From Protonemura montana (lineage: Eukaryota > Arthropoda > Insecta > Plecoptera > Nemouridae), in NCBI GenBank assembly GCA_947568835.1, contig OX387603.1, positions 20,422,651 to 20,486,650 on the forward strand: a stretch of DNA of 64,000 nucleotides, written 5' to 3'. The position numbers were made by a program, and so were the translations under genes. Below are positions 40,701-52,999 of this stretch, piece by piece (within the stretch, counting starts at the first letter, position 1; each line of letters starts with the position of its first letter). The notes beneath the pieces were generated by a model that worked only from the letters and a program-made list of their open reading frames with translations, ran no database searches and was not told the DNA's origin.

Positions 40701-43700
40701 CGAAGGTGCACTACTGGTACTCTGAACTGTTACGTCCTTTCAGAGCTGATCAATTTTTCTTGCTTAGCGCACAACAGCACTTGATTCTATAGTGACTGAC
40801 CCTATCCTCCTACCCTCTTCCTAGTTACTGACCCTACTGGTAACTGGTCCTGTTACAGCTATTGTGACTGGGATGGGTACTCTAGAAATAATTTTTACGG
40901 TCATATCTTTTCACGAACCAGATGACAAACCATGGCAAACTGTTTTTTCAACACATCCTACCTGTAAATTGTAGGATTTTATCCTGAAGGGAGAAGAAAA
41001 AGAAACTTCTTTCAGAGCTAATGAAATGGGAGACAATTTAATGCACCGGAGAATCTATCGAAACTAGGCTTGCGTGAACGTAATTGAGGCCAAATGTACT
41101 TTTTCGAAGCGATGTAAGGTATGCCATTTTACATGTTTCAGGTTTTATTGGATTTGCGCCTGAGCTATACCAGATCGTCACGTCTTCTGAAGTTTCTGAT
41201 ACTGATGATGACCAACTGTTCTACACTAAAGTTTTCTTAAATGAGAAACTACGAGTTAAATTAAACATAAAACTCGATCACAAGTCAGAGATATTTCAGA
41301 ACCTTAACGGTGCAGTTGGTAAGCAATCTTAATCTCTAGGATATTTATTATTTGACAATAAATATTTCCAATATTAAATGTTTACTAAACGTAATGCTGA
41401 AATGAAGCCAATAAGTGCAATGCAACAAGACAATAAGGTAGATCCCATTTGGAGAGCTTCTTTTAATGTGATAATAAAAACAGTAACTTAATCTTTGTTC
41501 AGAGAAGATATTTTGAAAGTCAGTGCCACTGGGTTGGGCTAGAAAATAATCCACGTACCTTAAGTCTCGGAGATACTTAAAGTTTTCACGCTGAAACAAT
41601 CTGTCTTTATCGTGAACCCCGCTTAACGGTTGCATAACAGCCGCCTTTCTGCACAGATGACGTGGAGCTACGTTTCGATGAGGATACGCACGAGGCATAC
41701 TTGCAAAACACAGTGTCAGGTACGATCCCATGGGTCATTCATGGAAACGGGCCAAGCAAACTGGTGCTCAACACACTTGGCAACTACCTTGCAAACAGTT
41801 GGAATACAAAAGACGGATGCGTGGCGTGCTGGGACAAGATCGTGCCTCTCAACGATGTTGATGTGAGTTGAGTTCAGTTTGGCACAACAGGCTAGGCTTA
41901 GGGTGCCGGTAAATGCCAGGAGTTGAGCTGTAATTCACTAAATTTCACTGTGGGGATGACCTCCCTAGCTGTGTCTCTTGTGGGTGGTCCTCTAAAATCT
42001 CAATCCGGGATTTTGGAGATAAAGGGATTGTAATATATCAGGGATTGTAAGAGATTGGGAATTGTAATATAATCATCATAGAAAAGATATAATTATAAAA
42101 ATGTAACACTGCCCACTTTTTTCTAACCTTCAAATCAGATGGCAAAAATATAAACTATTTGAAAAAAGTTGAATGAAGTCTGCTTAACAGTTAAAGTTTC
42201 CCAATAAACAATTTGAAAACTACTTTTTTTTATAATTTTTGTGCTCCAAATCATATTTTCGATAAAATTTTTCTAAATTATTTTAAATTGGAAAAAAATG
42301 TTTTTTTTTCGGTTCAATTGCTCACTGGCCTTAACTGGTCACTCTGAATGACTCATTTATTTGATGAAACTTCAGTAAATCACATTTATGTGTAAGTTGC
42401 AACTAACATTTGTGCATCGTTTGTGTTTCTACAGCTAACAAAATACCCGACAGTATTAATTGCTGTGTTCGTCGAGACACCAACTGCTTTCTTGCAAGAG
42501 TTCCTTGAGAAAATTGATAACCTCAACTACCCCAAGAAGAAGCTGCATCTCTTTGTACATAACAATGTAAGTAGTTTTGTCTGTTCATGATTTTCAATTC
42601 AAATTCAGCTCATTTCCCAGTTGATAATTTACATTTTTTAACTGCAGGTGCCTTATCATGTAGCTCAAATTGACGAGTTTTTGGAGAAACATCGAGACAA
42701 TTATCAAAGTGTGAAGCAAATTGAACCGGAAGATAATGTTCGTGATGCTAAAGCAAGAAGCTTAGCGCTGTGAGTATGCTGTACTTTTTTAGCTAACTAA
42801 AGGGGTTCAGTGTTAGAGTTACAAGGCTGCAATAGTGTCATTATGAAACAAAACCTTGTTTTATTTTTGACATTGCCAAGGTGACAAAACTAACAATTTT
42901 GTGTTTTAAGCATAGTTAAACCATTATGATTGATAATACTAACTTAGAGTGTGGTTTATTGTAGTGATTACAGTGCAACAAAGAAGTGCGACTTCTACTT
43001 CAATGTGGACAGCGAGGCTCACCTTGATAATCCGCACACACTGAAACTGCTCGTCGAACAAAACAGGTTCGAAACAAAATTTCATACATTCAGGATTGTT
43101 TAGTTTTAAAAAGCGTGTGTAACAGGTTCATGGGTATTAAGGATTAGATAGCAATGCCTTCTTCAAAAGTGGTCAAAGAAAAGAAATTGTGTTGCCAAAT
43201 TGCTAGACCAACATAATATAACTATGCTCATTTGGTCTGAAAAAAAAATTGTCAGTATGGGAATTGCAACTTCAAAATAAGCAGCATAGATGTGACATCT
43301 GGTTTAAACTGCAAACTCTTGCAATACACTGTGTTAGTAGTGTTCATAATAATAAAAATCAGCAAAGATGTTTGCAACTTTTACAGTTGAAACTTGTCCA
43401 TCACACACCATGGGATTAAAAACTCCTCGACACAAATCAAATTGACACAAATCAATGAATGAAACTCGTTGATCTAGCAACAGCCGAGCGTAATGTGGTT
43501 TTTTTGTGCAGGAGCATCATTGCGCCGGTGCTGGTGCGACCACACAAACTCTGGAGCAACATTTGGGGCGCGATGACCAGCGACGGCTTCTACGCCCGGT
43601 CCATGGACTACATGCAGATCATTCACAATGAAAGGCGGTGAGTAGCGTTTACGCTGTACAATACGCATGCATTTAATATTTAGGCAGCCTTCCCAGGGCA

Positions 43701-46700
43701 AAGAAATGCACTCGGTAATAACTTGGTAATCATACTGGTGAGCTACGTTCTTCTTGTTTCTCAGTTCCAGATCTTTGTCATATTGGCTACGTGTAAATTA
43801 ATATTAAATTAATGTTAGCTTGGGTTCAGTCCAGCTTTCTATTTGGCTGGTCTGTTAAAATAATTCAAACATTTTTATTTTGAAATGTTTATTGGTTCAT
43901 TCACAGATTAATTATCATCTACTTATTAAATGCCCTATTTATTTGATTACAATTATTGAACATATTTTGATGGTGTGACACAGAATTAATTCCTCTTCTT
44001 TAAGCCACTGTGGAGCCACCGTGGAATGTCCACTACATTCTCAATTTAATTGCATAGTGTCTTGACCATTTGGTTGGTTTCTTAAACTAATTAAATTTAT
44101 TAAAGGGGCATTTACAATTCAAAATTAATTTTTACCATGGATTTGGAAGATTTAATAATGGCATTTGAACTATAAAAAAAACTTGTGTGTCCACGGCCGT
44201 CCGTGCAAAAATTGCCAAAGTCCGCGTTTTTCCGCTTGGGTGCTTAGAAAACAAACTCCCGGAAGAAATAATCCAAAGTGCTTTTTCGACCCCGAGCACC
44301 TGGACTAACCACTGATCAGATAAAATTCAAATAATTTGAGCAAAGTCATCCATCCTTCCTTTGTGTTAAAATAATTTGGCTTTATGATGCGATTATTCGT
44401 TTAGCCACGGTGAACGAATTACCTCTGGTGTGGTGTGTAATTAGCATTTTGCATATATTCGTGCAGTGCCGCTCTGAGCGTGCCGGGGCTGAGTCGTGAG
44501 AAGGGAGAATCGGTAGGGAGGGGATGGACCCAACGAAGATTGCCCGCAGGAAAAGACAGTACTCTAAAAGAAAATCGTACTCGCAGATCGCGCCTCGCGA
44601 AAAGCCAGAAATCTTGGAAAATTAATTGCAGATCCATATTTTCAGTAAATTCTTTTAAATAGGTAAATTTCGATTCATACTACAGTTACAAATCTATGGT
44701 AAAAATTAATTTTGAAGGGTAAATGCCCCTTTAAGGTAGTTGTATCGGGTGCTTACTCTGGTTTACTGGATGCAACTAATTGGCCAAACTACTTGTCTGA
44801 TCGCAACGAATAAAAAAAAACTAGGTGACTCATCATACTATTGGCAGTGGATTGATGCTTTTCAAAATCAAAAATATTATTTTGTCTTATAGTGACGTGA
44901 CACGATAAGAGCCTGTTTACAGTGTTTTTTCGGTGTTTTTCAGAAAAAAATCACAGTTTTCTTATCAATTGTGAATTCCAATTTTCTTCAATCTGCTAAC
45001 ACCATTAAACTACATATAAAAAAAAATACTAGAGCCAACCATTTTGAAAAGCCTCAATTATTAGTTGTACCTAGTTTATATAATATATATCTTTAAAAGA
45101 ATGGATTTTTTTGGGAAATTTGCACTAAGAGATTTTTTTAGTTGCTGAAAGCTTTTACCAACCCCAATTAAAAAATAAAAAATAGGCTTTTGTTCCTTGG
45201 AGCCCCCAGGAATAGAAGATGGGGGCAATGCAACCACTTCAAAGAGTTTTATAGCATCTAGCCACATAATTAATTATCAATATTTTTAACTAGCTTTAAT
45301 GTTACTGTTTGTACGTTGATTAATTGGTTTTTACGCATGCAATGTTTGTGCTGCTAACTAAGTGGTGCCGTGTCTCGAAAGCGTTTGTTAGTCAAACGTG
45401 ATGCTGAAGTCAGTCTTAAAACTCCTCCGATCCACTGAATACATGTTGTCGGCCGAACACTCGTAGAGTCCGGCATCCATTTGTGTGGCTGGGTCGATTT
45501 CCAGCTTACTCTTCACTCGGTCTTTCCCCACCGGCCACTCGTGCACCTGGGGTTGGAGACTCGCAGATGAAAAACATCAAATGAAAAGAACTGTGCTGTC
45601 AACAATTATTTTGACTGTCACGCAAATAAAAAATTTCCTAGTAAAGGCCCCAAGAATGCAATATTGTACCATTTTTTACTTTTGGATTTTAGTATGTGGA
45701 AAATCCCACCCTCTAAGACATCACTGTGAGATGGACTTACCATTAGGTTGTAATGGGCGTAAATCTCTGATCCATCCTTGAACCAAGTAACATATGGCCT
45801 TGGAGAGCCACGAGCAACGCAAAGGAAAATTATTTTATGTCCCAAAGTGTATTCATAGTCAAAGTGTGATGCCTCAAGGATCTTGGCTCCCTGGAAATAA
45901 ATACACAATCCATCTGCAAACATTTTACTAAAATTAAGAAACAAAGATTTTGGCAGCTCATGCCAAGCATTGAGAACAATCTGCATTTCTGCTACAGTCG
46001 TGTTAGCCTTACCTTGCCACAGCGTGGTGGACTTTGACTACCTATTGCCAGCATTAGATTGCAAAATAAAGCTAGTCTTTACCGGGGAGTTTGAAAATTA
46101 ACCAGTAAATTATTAAACAACAATACATCTAGCATTTAAATTCTTTGTAAATTGATCAGTTTATTTACGTGAAATTAAATCTATTGAAAAATAAGAACTT
46201 GAATACAAAACTAAAAGTCCTAGTGACTTCTGCTAAGTACCTACCGTACACTAGCGGATTCTAGCAATGGCTGCTAAAGAGCGGTTTGCAAGCTTGGGTG
46301 CATGCTAAAACCCGATAAAAGTTAAAAGTAACCCAACATATATTAATTTGAACTTTGGTTGATCAACTTTTTTTTTTTCATTTAATATTTTATTTTTACT
46401 GAAATCATTACCTAAATGTTTCAACCAAAGAAAAACATTTTTTTCTGCTTTTAAATCAGATAGCTAACAGTAGCATCGTGGTACCATGTCTTCTAGGTTG
46501 GTACAAGGACCCCAGAAAGTAGCAAACTCAAATTAATCCTAGTTTAGTGGCAAGATGTTGTATTTTGCACCTATTTGCTAAATTTTACAGAGGTTACAAA
46601 TCAAGACTAGCTTGCCTTAACTCTGTTTTTTTTTTTTTAAATGGGTATTTAATATTTAGTTCAGCTAAATTGTTTTCAATTGAATTTTATCAACTATTCT

Positions 46701-49700
46701 GGCTATTTAACTATTTTGTAACCAGATTTCCTCCATCGTTAACCCTCAGTTGCGGTTTGCCTCACTTGTTGGTTGTTGTAATATGAGTCGGACTCTGTGT
46801 CGCGGTACTGCCCGGTAACGGGCAGCCCGATCTGCACCCTGGAGTTGGTACGGGTCCTGGCCCTCCCACGTCGTCCCATCGCTCCCCTCGGAGCCCCGAA
46901 CATCAGAAGTAGCATGAGAAGCAGGCTTACCGTACATCCACTCATTACCTGCCAGATCCAGAGCCACCGTTTACAACCAAATGGACATGAACTCTGTCAA
47001 AATCTTAAAACACTAGGCAAGGAGCGTAGCTGATCCACAAAAGTCAGACCAAATAATTTTTTTGTTTTGGCTGGATTATATTGGTTCTAAAACCTGCCTG
47101 TGATTTGCCTCGACGTAATTTAAGCCACAATATTTCAGAACTTGTATATTTGGTGAAAACTGTTAACGTTTTCCCTAAAACTGAAGTTTCTTCAACACAT
47201 TTTTATCGTCATGGAGAGGTGTCGCGAAAAAATCTCGTTCGGCAGGCCTCGGATTCGTGATAGTATTAAAATTTTCCTTTCTGACAATCAACTGGACATT
47301 TTTATATCTTGTAATGCATGCCCAGCAAAAAATAGAAAGGCCTTGCAATTGTGAGGTTGAGTGGTCAATAAGACTTAAATCGCTTGGTCTGCAAATCTTG
47401 AGAGATATTTCTCAAATTGCTTGAAGATTACATTTTCTCAAATAGTTGGTTTGCACATGTTGATAAACTTGAAGGGATCAAATTGATGGCAGGTCAGTGA
47501 TTAACAATTGCGCAACGCAGTGGACTTACCGTAGATTTTTGTGTCAACTTTTGCAATGTTCCTGTGCTACTGAGTTGATTAGTGGTATCGTTGCACACTG
47601 CATACCACCTCTCTTGGTCCAGGGTCGATCATTTCAATCCCCTTTTAATAGATCCTTTCCTCTTCCCCAGCTCAGTTGCACAATCTGTTCATGAACTCAA
47701 TTTGTTCGCACATATCGCTTCGTGAATCTAATTGATCAGTGCCATATTTATCTCACCGGAAACTTGCAGGAATAGTGCCCAAATTTAAAGCCATTGATTT
47801 CTTGAGAAGTTAGTTACTCATTAGTTATCAATTAATTTAACAAAAGTTAATAATCTGTTGGTAGGTTTATGAATTTATTGACATTGACCTTGACATAACA
47901 TTGTATGAAGTCGTTTTCAACCTGCAAAGGGCAAAATCACTGTAGTAAGTTTTGCAGTTATATTGTTTGGTAATAACCGCACATTTTTTTAAATGTTTTC
48001 CAGTCCTCTCTGTTATCTTAAAACTTATAACTGGTTCAGAATGATCTTTCTTTTAAAATAAATTACATTTTTAAAACTAAATATGTTGCTATACTAGGAA
48101 CTAAGGATTTAATTTCTAAGGAATGGTATTGGTAGTTTAGTATACACTAGAGTAACTAGGCTACCTGTTAACTTCGTTACTTTCTTGAAAATAACCGAGC
48201 AAATGCTGTCAGATTTTTTTTCTTACTAACACTGACTAATTGTAAATGTTTCAGGAAGCTCCTATATTTACACCATTTTTTGATAAGCAAAAACCATGCA
48301 ACCATTAAACACTGATAAAAGCATAAATAAACTATTTTTGCAACTATATTAAACAAACATTTTTAATCTCTAAATCTGAAAATAAAGTAATTATGATTTC
48401 CAGTGATACCTAAGCTCTAATCTTACACAACCGGAGAGCCAGCTTTCTATAACTAGTTGAATTAATATGTGTATATAACGTAATCAGTTCGGAACCCTCT
48501 CCTGTCGATGGCATATTGGTTGTCAGCTTGGCATTCGTAGTAGCCAGCATCCTTCTGGGTTGTCGGATCAATCTCCATCTTGCTTTTCATTGTGTCGTTG
48601 TGCATGGGCCATTCGTGGACCTGCCAAAAAATATAAGGCAATGCAATCAGTCAACCATGTACTAGAGATGCGGTAGCCAGTCTTACAACTTTTTAAAATT
48701 CTCTCTCGTACCTGGAAAAACTTGTGGGCGTAAAGTTCGATTCCGTCTTTGAACCATGTGATATGCGGCCGTGGCAGACCCTGTGCCATGCAGAAAAATG
48801 TGATCTTGCGGCCAAGCATGTAGTCCAACTCAAAATGCGAGGACTTGACAATCTTTGCACCCTATAACCAGCAAAAAAAATGCATTCATATCATAAACAG
48901 TTTGCAAAACTTTTCACAACTCTAAAATTTGAAGTGTACTCACATCTTTGTGGTTGTAATAATTAGCGCTGGCTGGGTTCCTATGCACGATCAACACTGG
49001 CATCCTTGACCCATATCCCTTCCGGCCTGCACCCCTCCCCTTGCCACCCCTTCCGCCCCCACCACCACCCCTTGCACTTAAAACCACCGCAACGCACAAC
49101 AAAACTAAGAAAACGCGAAAAATCAACTGTCTCTCCCGCGGAACCATTTTCTAGTTCTTTGCTAAAAAATGCACTTCTTCACTTGGCACTTGACTGGAAA
49201 CGCGTGCAAAATGTATTTAATCAATTAGTTAATAGCTCAATTATAAGTTTATCGCCCAGCTTGTATGCTCTCTGGGCATGACCGCAAAGTACTAGTGAAG
49301 CAGTGAAGCAAAGTCGCTGGTGATTATGAAATATGAGTGTCGTCGCAGAGTGTCCCAATTGGATGATGAGGCTAATTGAGTGGGGGACTTGACGTTTGAT
49401 AGGTGGCGGTGACACCACAAGTCGTGCATGTACACTAGAGGTGGTTGGCTTTGCTGGCCTGGGATACTTGATTGGGAATTACTGCACTTGACATCTGTGT
49501 GAGATAATCAGTTGATTTGCAATCTGCTCTCCCCCTACAAAAAACTGTGTTGTTAATTGCTAGCATATTCGTTGTTATTTTATTTGAAAGGTACACTTCT
49601 TTGTGGGCTACACTTCCGCTGCTTTTATTCCTTAGTAAGAAAGCTTATTTTAGCTAATGAGGACAGTACTTACGTGTAAGGCAGGCTGCAACACCGTTAC

Positions 49701-52673
49701 TTACAATTGAAATGGCAGCATTACATTTTTGCTCAGCTTTAACAAGATTGAATAAATAACTGTTTCTGTTCTCAGAGGTCTTTGGAACGTGCCTTACATC
49801 CGATCATGCTACTTGATCAATTCGACGATTATCGGTAACCCGCTGCTGCGACCGGTCTTTGAACGCGAACAGCTGGATTCAGACATGTCCTTCTGCAACA
49901 GCATCCGGGATAAGGTAATTTAGCACATTTAATATAATTAAGTTTCTCTGAAGACATTCCTCTCAAGGAAGCAACACATGCTAGGGTTGTTGCTGAAGGC
50001 AGATGGTTTTTCAAATACGATGTTCAATCCTGCAGGACTTGTTCATGTACGCTTCAAATCGATTCGATTACGGACATCTTGTGGACAATGACGACTTTGA
50101 CCCAATGAGGACAAACCCTGAGGTTTACGAGTTGTTTAACAATCGGTATGATTGGGAACAACGATACATTCACGAAAATTACACGGAGCACTTGAACCCC
50201 AACAATACATCAGAACAGGTGAGTGAGCTTCTCATGCTATAAAAATCCATCCTCGTAGCAGTTTTAATTGTTCAAGTGAGCTGAAGACAATACACATACC
50301 AATAGGGATATGTTTTACATTTTAATTATCTTTCCAGCCATGCCCAGATGTGTTCTGGTTTCCGGTTGTTACCGAAAGATTCTGTAAAGAGTTCATCGAA
50401 ATCGTGGAAGCATTTGGTAAATGGTCCGATGGCACAAATCAGGTAAGTGCTTTGCTTCTGTATTCTTGTGCATATGTACATTGGTAATCAATTTAGATAA
50501 AGTGTGACTTAAACTTAATCTGCATTTCTAGTTGATCTATGATGCTCATGTCAGATTTGTAAGCACTTTTGTCCTGAAAGCAAATAATATATGCCAATTG
50601 CAACAATAATAACCCTAACGAAGTGCCACTTTTAATTAATGAAACATAAGTTCTCTCAAAATGTTAGTTCAAATTACAGTGCTAACATTCTGTAGACATT
50701 CTACCAGCATTGTGATGAAAATTTTACTTCCTGAAAATTTGATAGTTCCTGGTATGTTGAATGAGAGATGCAGGGACCGGATGGATTTGGTCGTTTTATG
50801 TGCAAGCTGTTTTCAGGACGAACGCCTGCAGGGCGGCTATGAAAATGTGCCTACTCGGGACATTCACATGAATCAAGTCGGCCTTGAACCAGTGTGGATG
50901 CTATTCTTGAAGGATTATATTCGGCCGCTCCAGGAGCGAACGTTCATCGGCTATTTCAACAATGTATGTGCAACCCTTTCGGCTGCAGACAAGGCGTGAC
51001 AAAACGTTTAGTTCCTAAATTAGCATCCTCTTCCCAAGATCCCAAAAATTAGCCCTCATTCTCTTTCTTTCAAACTAGAGTGCAATTTTTTTACTAGGTG
51101 GAATTTAAGAATTTCTGTAAAATTTGCTAGAGGTTTGCCAATGAACACATGACTTTAAATTTCTGATGCAAGATCTTTGTTTAAGAAACTGCATCTGTTA
51201 AATTTAATTGAGAAATCAAAATGGAGTAGAGCAGGAGAAATCAATTCCCTTTTGTCACCCTTCCCACTAACAACGTTTTGTCTGCGTTTTTGTCTGCTGC
51301 CACATTCACTTCTTTCTCTCACGAGTGTTTTCGTATTCAGGACAACCGCATTCAAGGGGGGTACGAAAACGTGCCAACGCGTGACATTCACATGAGCCAA
51401 GTTGGCCTAGAAGAACTGTGGGCCGAGTTTTTGATGGAGTATGTGAGGCCGTTGCAGCGAAAAGAGTTTGTTGGATATCTGAACGTGAGACGAGACAATA
51501 TACTGACTTAACGCACCCTGGGTTTGCAACGGATGCTTTTTAGGACATCTGGGACAAATTGATAAAAACTGTACAGCACATATTGATTTTGTTTCACTGG
51601 GCTTGGTTGTAGTGGACTTGTAGCTAGGCGGTTTGTGGACTTGGTCTGGCTGATGTGTCACTTTGACGAGAGGTCCCGGTAGCAATGTATATAAGAAAAG
51701 AATGCAACATTAGTTTTTAAATTTTCGTTTCAATTTTTAATAGCTGTATTAAATTGACCCATTCCCAACAGCTCAAAACTTATGATAAAAATATCCATGT
51801 TCACATAATACCATAGTTCTGTAGTTCGGTATCAGACTGGTTATGGGAATTGTATTTTGTGATGAGTTGTGTACATATCAATCAGGACGTCCGTCCTTGT
51901 CTATAAGCATCCTTATAATTGTGTTGCCTGTCTCAGCCTCCTCGGTCGCTGATGAACTTTGTGGTACGCTACCGACCCGACGAGCAGCCGTCTCTTCGTC
52001 CGCATCATGACTCTTCCACGTACACCATCAATCTGGCATTGAACAGGCCAGAGATCGACTTCCAGGTCAGTGTAGTGCCTTGTAAGAAGGCACCTGAAAT
52101 AGGTATCACTGGATTTTCTACTCGTTTCAATCGCATTAATGTCTTTGAGGTTACAGGTAGTCAGAGAACCAGTTTTAATGTTACAAATCCTGCAGAGCAA
52201 ACTTTCTTAATACTCTAAATGACAGTGACTACCTAGTAGCAATCAACATTTTTGTCAGTAAAGTAGTCATTTGGCAGTCATTTTTTACGAAGACAGCTAA
52301 AAATTAGCGCTATTGTAGTACCGCAGCATATAATAGTAATGGTATAGTAGTAACGCAGCATAGTAACGTGTTTTTGATTTTTCATAAACACCTACAGTCT
52401 ACCACTAATTTTTGGCAAAATAATCATATTATGTACTCGGATTTGATTGAAGTATTGGTTATAGCAAAATAGCAAGACAAATTCATATTTAAGAGAACAA
52501 ATTTTTGTTGTGGGCAGGGTGGAGGCTGCCGATTCATCCGCTACGACTGCAGTGTGACAAACACGCGACTCGGCTGGCTACTAATGCATCCTGGCCGCCT
52601 CACGCATTACCACGAAGGACTACTCGTCACCAATGGCACTCGATACATCATGATCTCTTTCGTCGATCCTTAA
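37766..52673 (+). CDS. Plod: Procollagen-lysine 2-oxoglutarate 5-dioxygenase (lysyl hydroxylase with glycosyltransferase domain)
   Basis: An ER enzyme that hydroxylates collagen lysines and, in LH3-type members, adds galactose and glucose. Exons: 37766-37895, 39812-40034, 40528-40691, 41142-41318, 41657-41862, 42435-42566, 42648-42769, 42965-43066, 43512-43637, 49776-49914, 50036-50218, 50338-50442, then 50817-50963 or 51341-51484, 51937-52065 and 52518-52673. The product is 746 or 745 residues (human 727-738). The signal peptide is about 1-29. The N-terminal glycosyltransferase domain keeps Asp117, Asp120, Trp150 and His260, which match LH3 Asp112, Asp115, Trp145 and His253. The C-terminal dioxygenase has iron ligands His675, Asp677 and His727 and 2-oxoglutarate Arg737 (13a numbering), ending SFVDP. 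The Trp suggests retained sugar transfer (inference). Intron 9 (6.1 kb) hosts two minus-strand genes. The exon after Gln603 exists in two copies. Confidence 0.96.
37896..39811 (+). other. PLOD intron 1, no gene seen
   Basis: 1.9 kb between the signal-peptide exon and the glycosyltransferase exon. It contains homopolymer A and T runs. Short ORFs inside resemble nothing recognised. Confidence 0.6.
44104..44730. mobile_element. MITE-like element, TTAA-flanked, with inverted terminal repeats
   Basis: The ends are inverted repeats of about 37 bp: AGGGGCATTTAC followed by a TTCAAAATTAATTTTTACCAT block on the left, mirrored on the right. TTAA flanks both sides (44100-44103 and 44731-44734), as expected for piggyBac-type target duplication. 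The interior (627 bp in all) has no transposase ORF. The superfamily call rests only on TTAA and is tentative. Confidence 0.75.
45388..46945 (-). CDS. oig-4: Secreted single-Ig-domain protein, OIG-4 type (copy B)
   Basis: Three exons on the minus strand (46766-46945, 45741-45890, 45388-45546), both introns in phase 0, give 162 residues. The signal peptide is about 1-23, followed by an Arg-rich linker and [14 protein letters not shown]. One I-set Ig domain follows, with Cys in the first core strand (FLCVARG), Trp in TWFKDG, and the D-x-G-x-Y-x-C motif ([11 protein letters not shown]). In C. elegans OIG-4 is a muscle-secreted protein that stabilises acetylcholine receptor clusters; arthropods have close relatives. 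The function here is inferred from family. The gene sits entirely inside PLOD intron 9, antisense to it, and has the same exon design as the next gene (exons 2 and 3 are 150 and 159 nt in both), so the pair is a tandem duplication. Confidence 0.88.
48462..49147 (-). CDS. Secreted single-Ig-domain protein, OIG-4-like (copy A)
   Basis: Three exons on the minus strand (48944-49147, 48712-48861, 48462-48620) encode 170 residues. The signal peptide is about 1-24, followed by a Gly/Arg/Lys-rich linker and [20 protein letters not shown]. One Ig domain follows, with Cys in FFCMAQG, Trp in TWFKDG and the [11 protein letters not shown] motif. Exon phases and the lengths of exons 2 and 3 equal those of the neighbour at 45388-46945, and the Ig domains share most core residues, so this is a paralogue. 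The basic linker suggests binding to acidic matrix or receptors (inference). It is nested antisense in PLOD intron 9. Introns are only 82 and 91 bp. No function is claimed beyond a secreted Ig protein. Confidence 0.88.
50817..50963 (+). other. Plod: PLOD alternative exon 13a
   Basis: 49 codons, phase 0 at both ends, starting [18 protein letters not shown] and ending IGYFNN. It has a good acceptor (TGTTTTCAG) and donor (AAT|GTATGT). About 33 of 48 aligned residues match exon 13b. It encodes part of the dioxygenase domain upstream of the iron-binding HHD. Confidence 0.88.
51341..51484 (+). other. Plod: PLOD alternative exon 13b
   Basis: 48 codons, phase 0 at both ends, starting [18 protein letters not shown] and ending VGYLN. 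The acceptor is CGTATTCAG and the donor AAC|GTGAGA. Its first residues ([13 protein letters not shown]) are closer to the human PLOD sequence than those of 13a. Either copy alone keeps the frame. Confidence 0.88.
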
Positions 52674-52951
52674 AACTATTGACGTGGAACTTATTCATTG
52701 AAACTTATTCGGGAAAGACGGCGAAATTTATAACAATTTATCGTATGTTCACACCACCCAAACATTCGCACATTTCGATTCACTCAAAGATGTATTAGTT
52801 GTTTGGTCTTCCAGTTTAAATGTTAGTTGCTATATCTACTAAAATTCGTATGACTTTTGCGTCCAGGACATAATGTTAGGTCATTGGAACTTGGTGTACT
52901 TATCACCAAAACTCACCAATATTTGGGAATGACAAATCTTGCACTGGTTGA

Positions 52952-52957
52952 AATAAA
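52952..52957 (+). terminator. Candidate poly(A) signal of PLOD
   Basis: AATAAA about 280 bp after the stop codon. A later AATAAA near 53743 is an alternative. Confidence 0.45.
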
Positions 52958-52999
52958 ACACTTGGAGAACTACAATATTTCAATAAGGCTTAGATGTAA

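Larger units (their letters stand above)
43638..49775 (+). other. PLOD intron 9, host of nested genes
   Basis: 6.1 kb between the exon ending NERR and the exon starting GLWNVPYI. It contains a MITE at 44104-44730, then two complete minus-strand Ig genes at 45388-46945 and 48462-49147. The remaining sequence is AT-rich with no further gene seen. Confidence 0.85.

Noticed and set aside
52066-52218. Read-through extension of PLOD exon 14 as an alternative C-terminus
   Set aside because: It would delete the third iron ligand and the 2-oxoglutarate arginine; the donor at 52066 is good and the next exon fits the family exactly.
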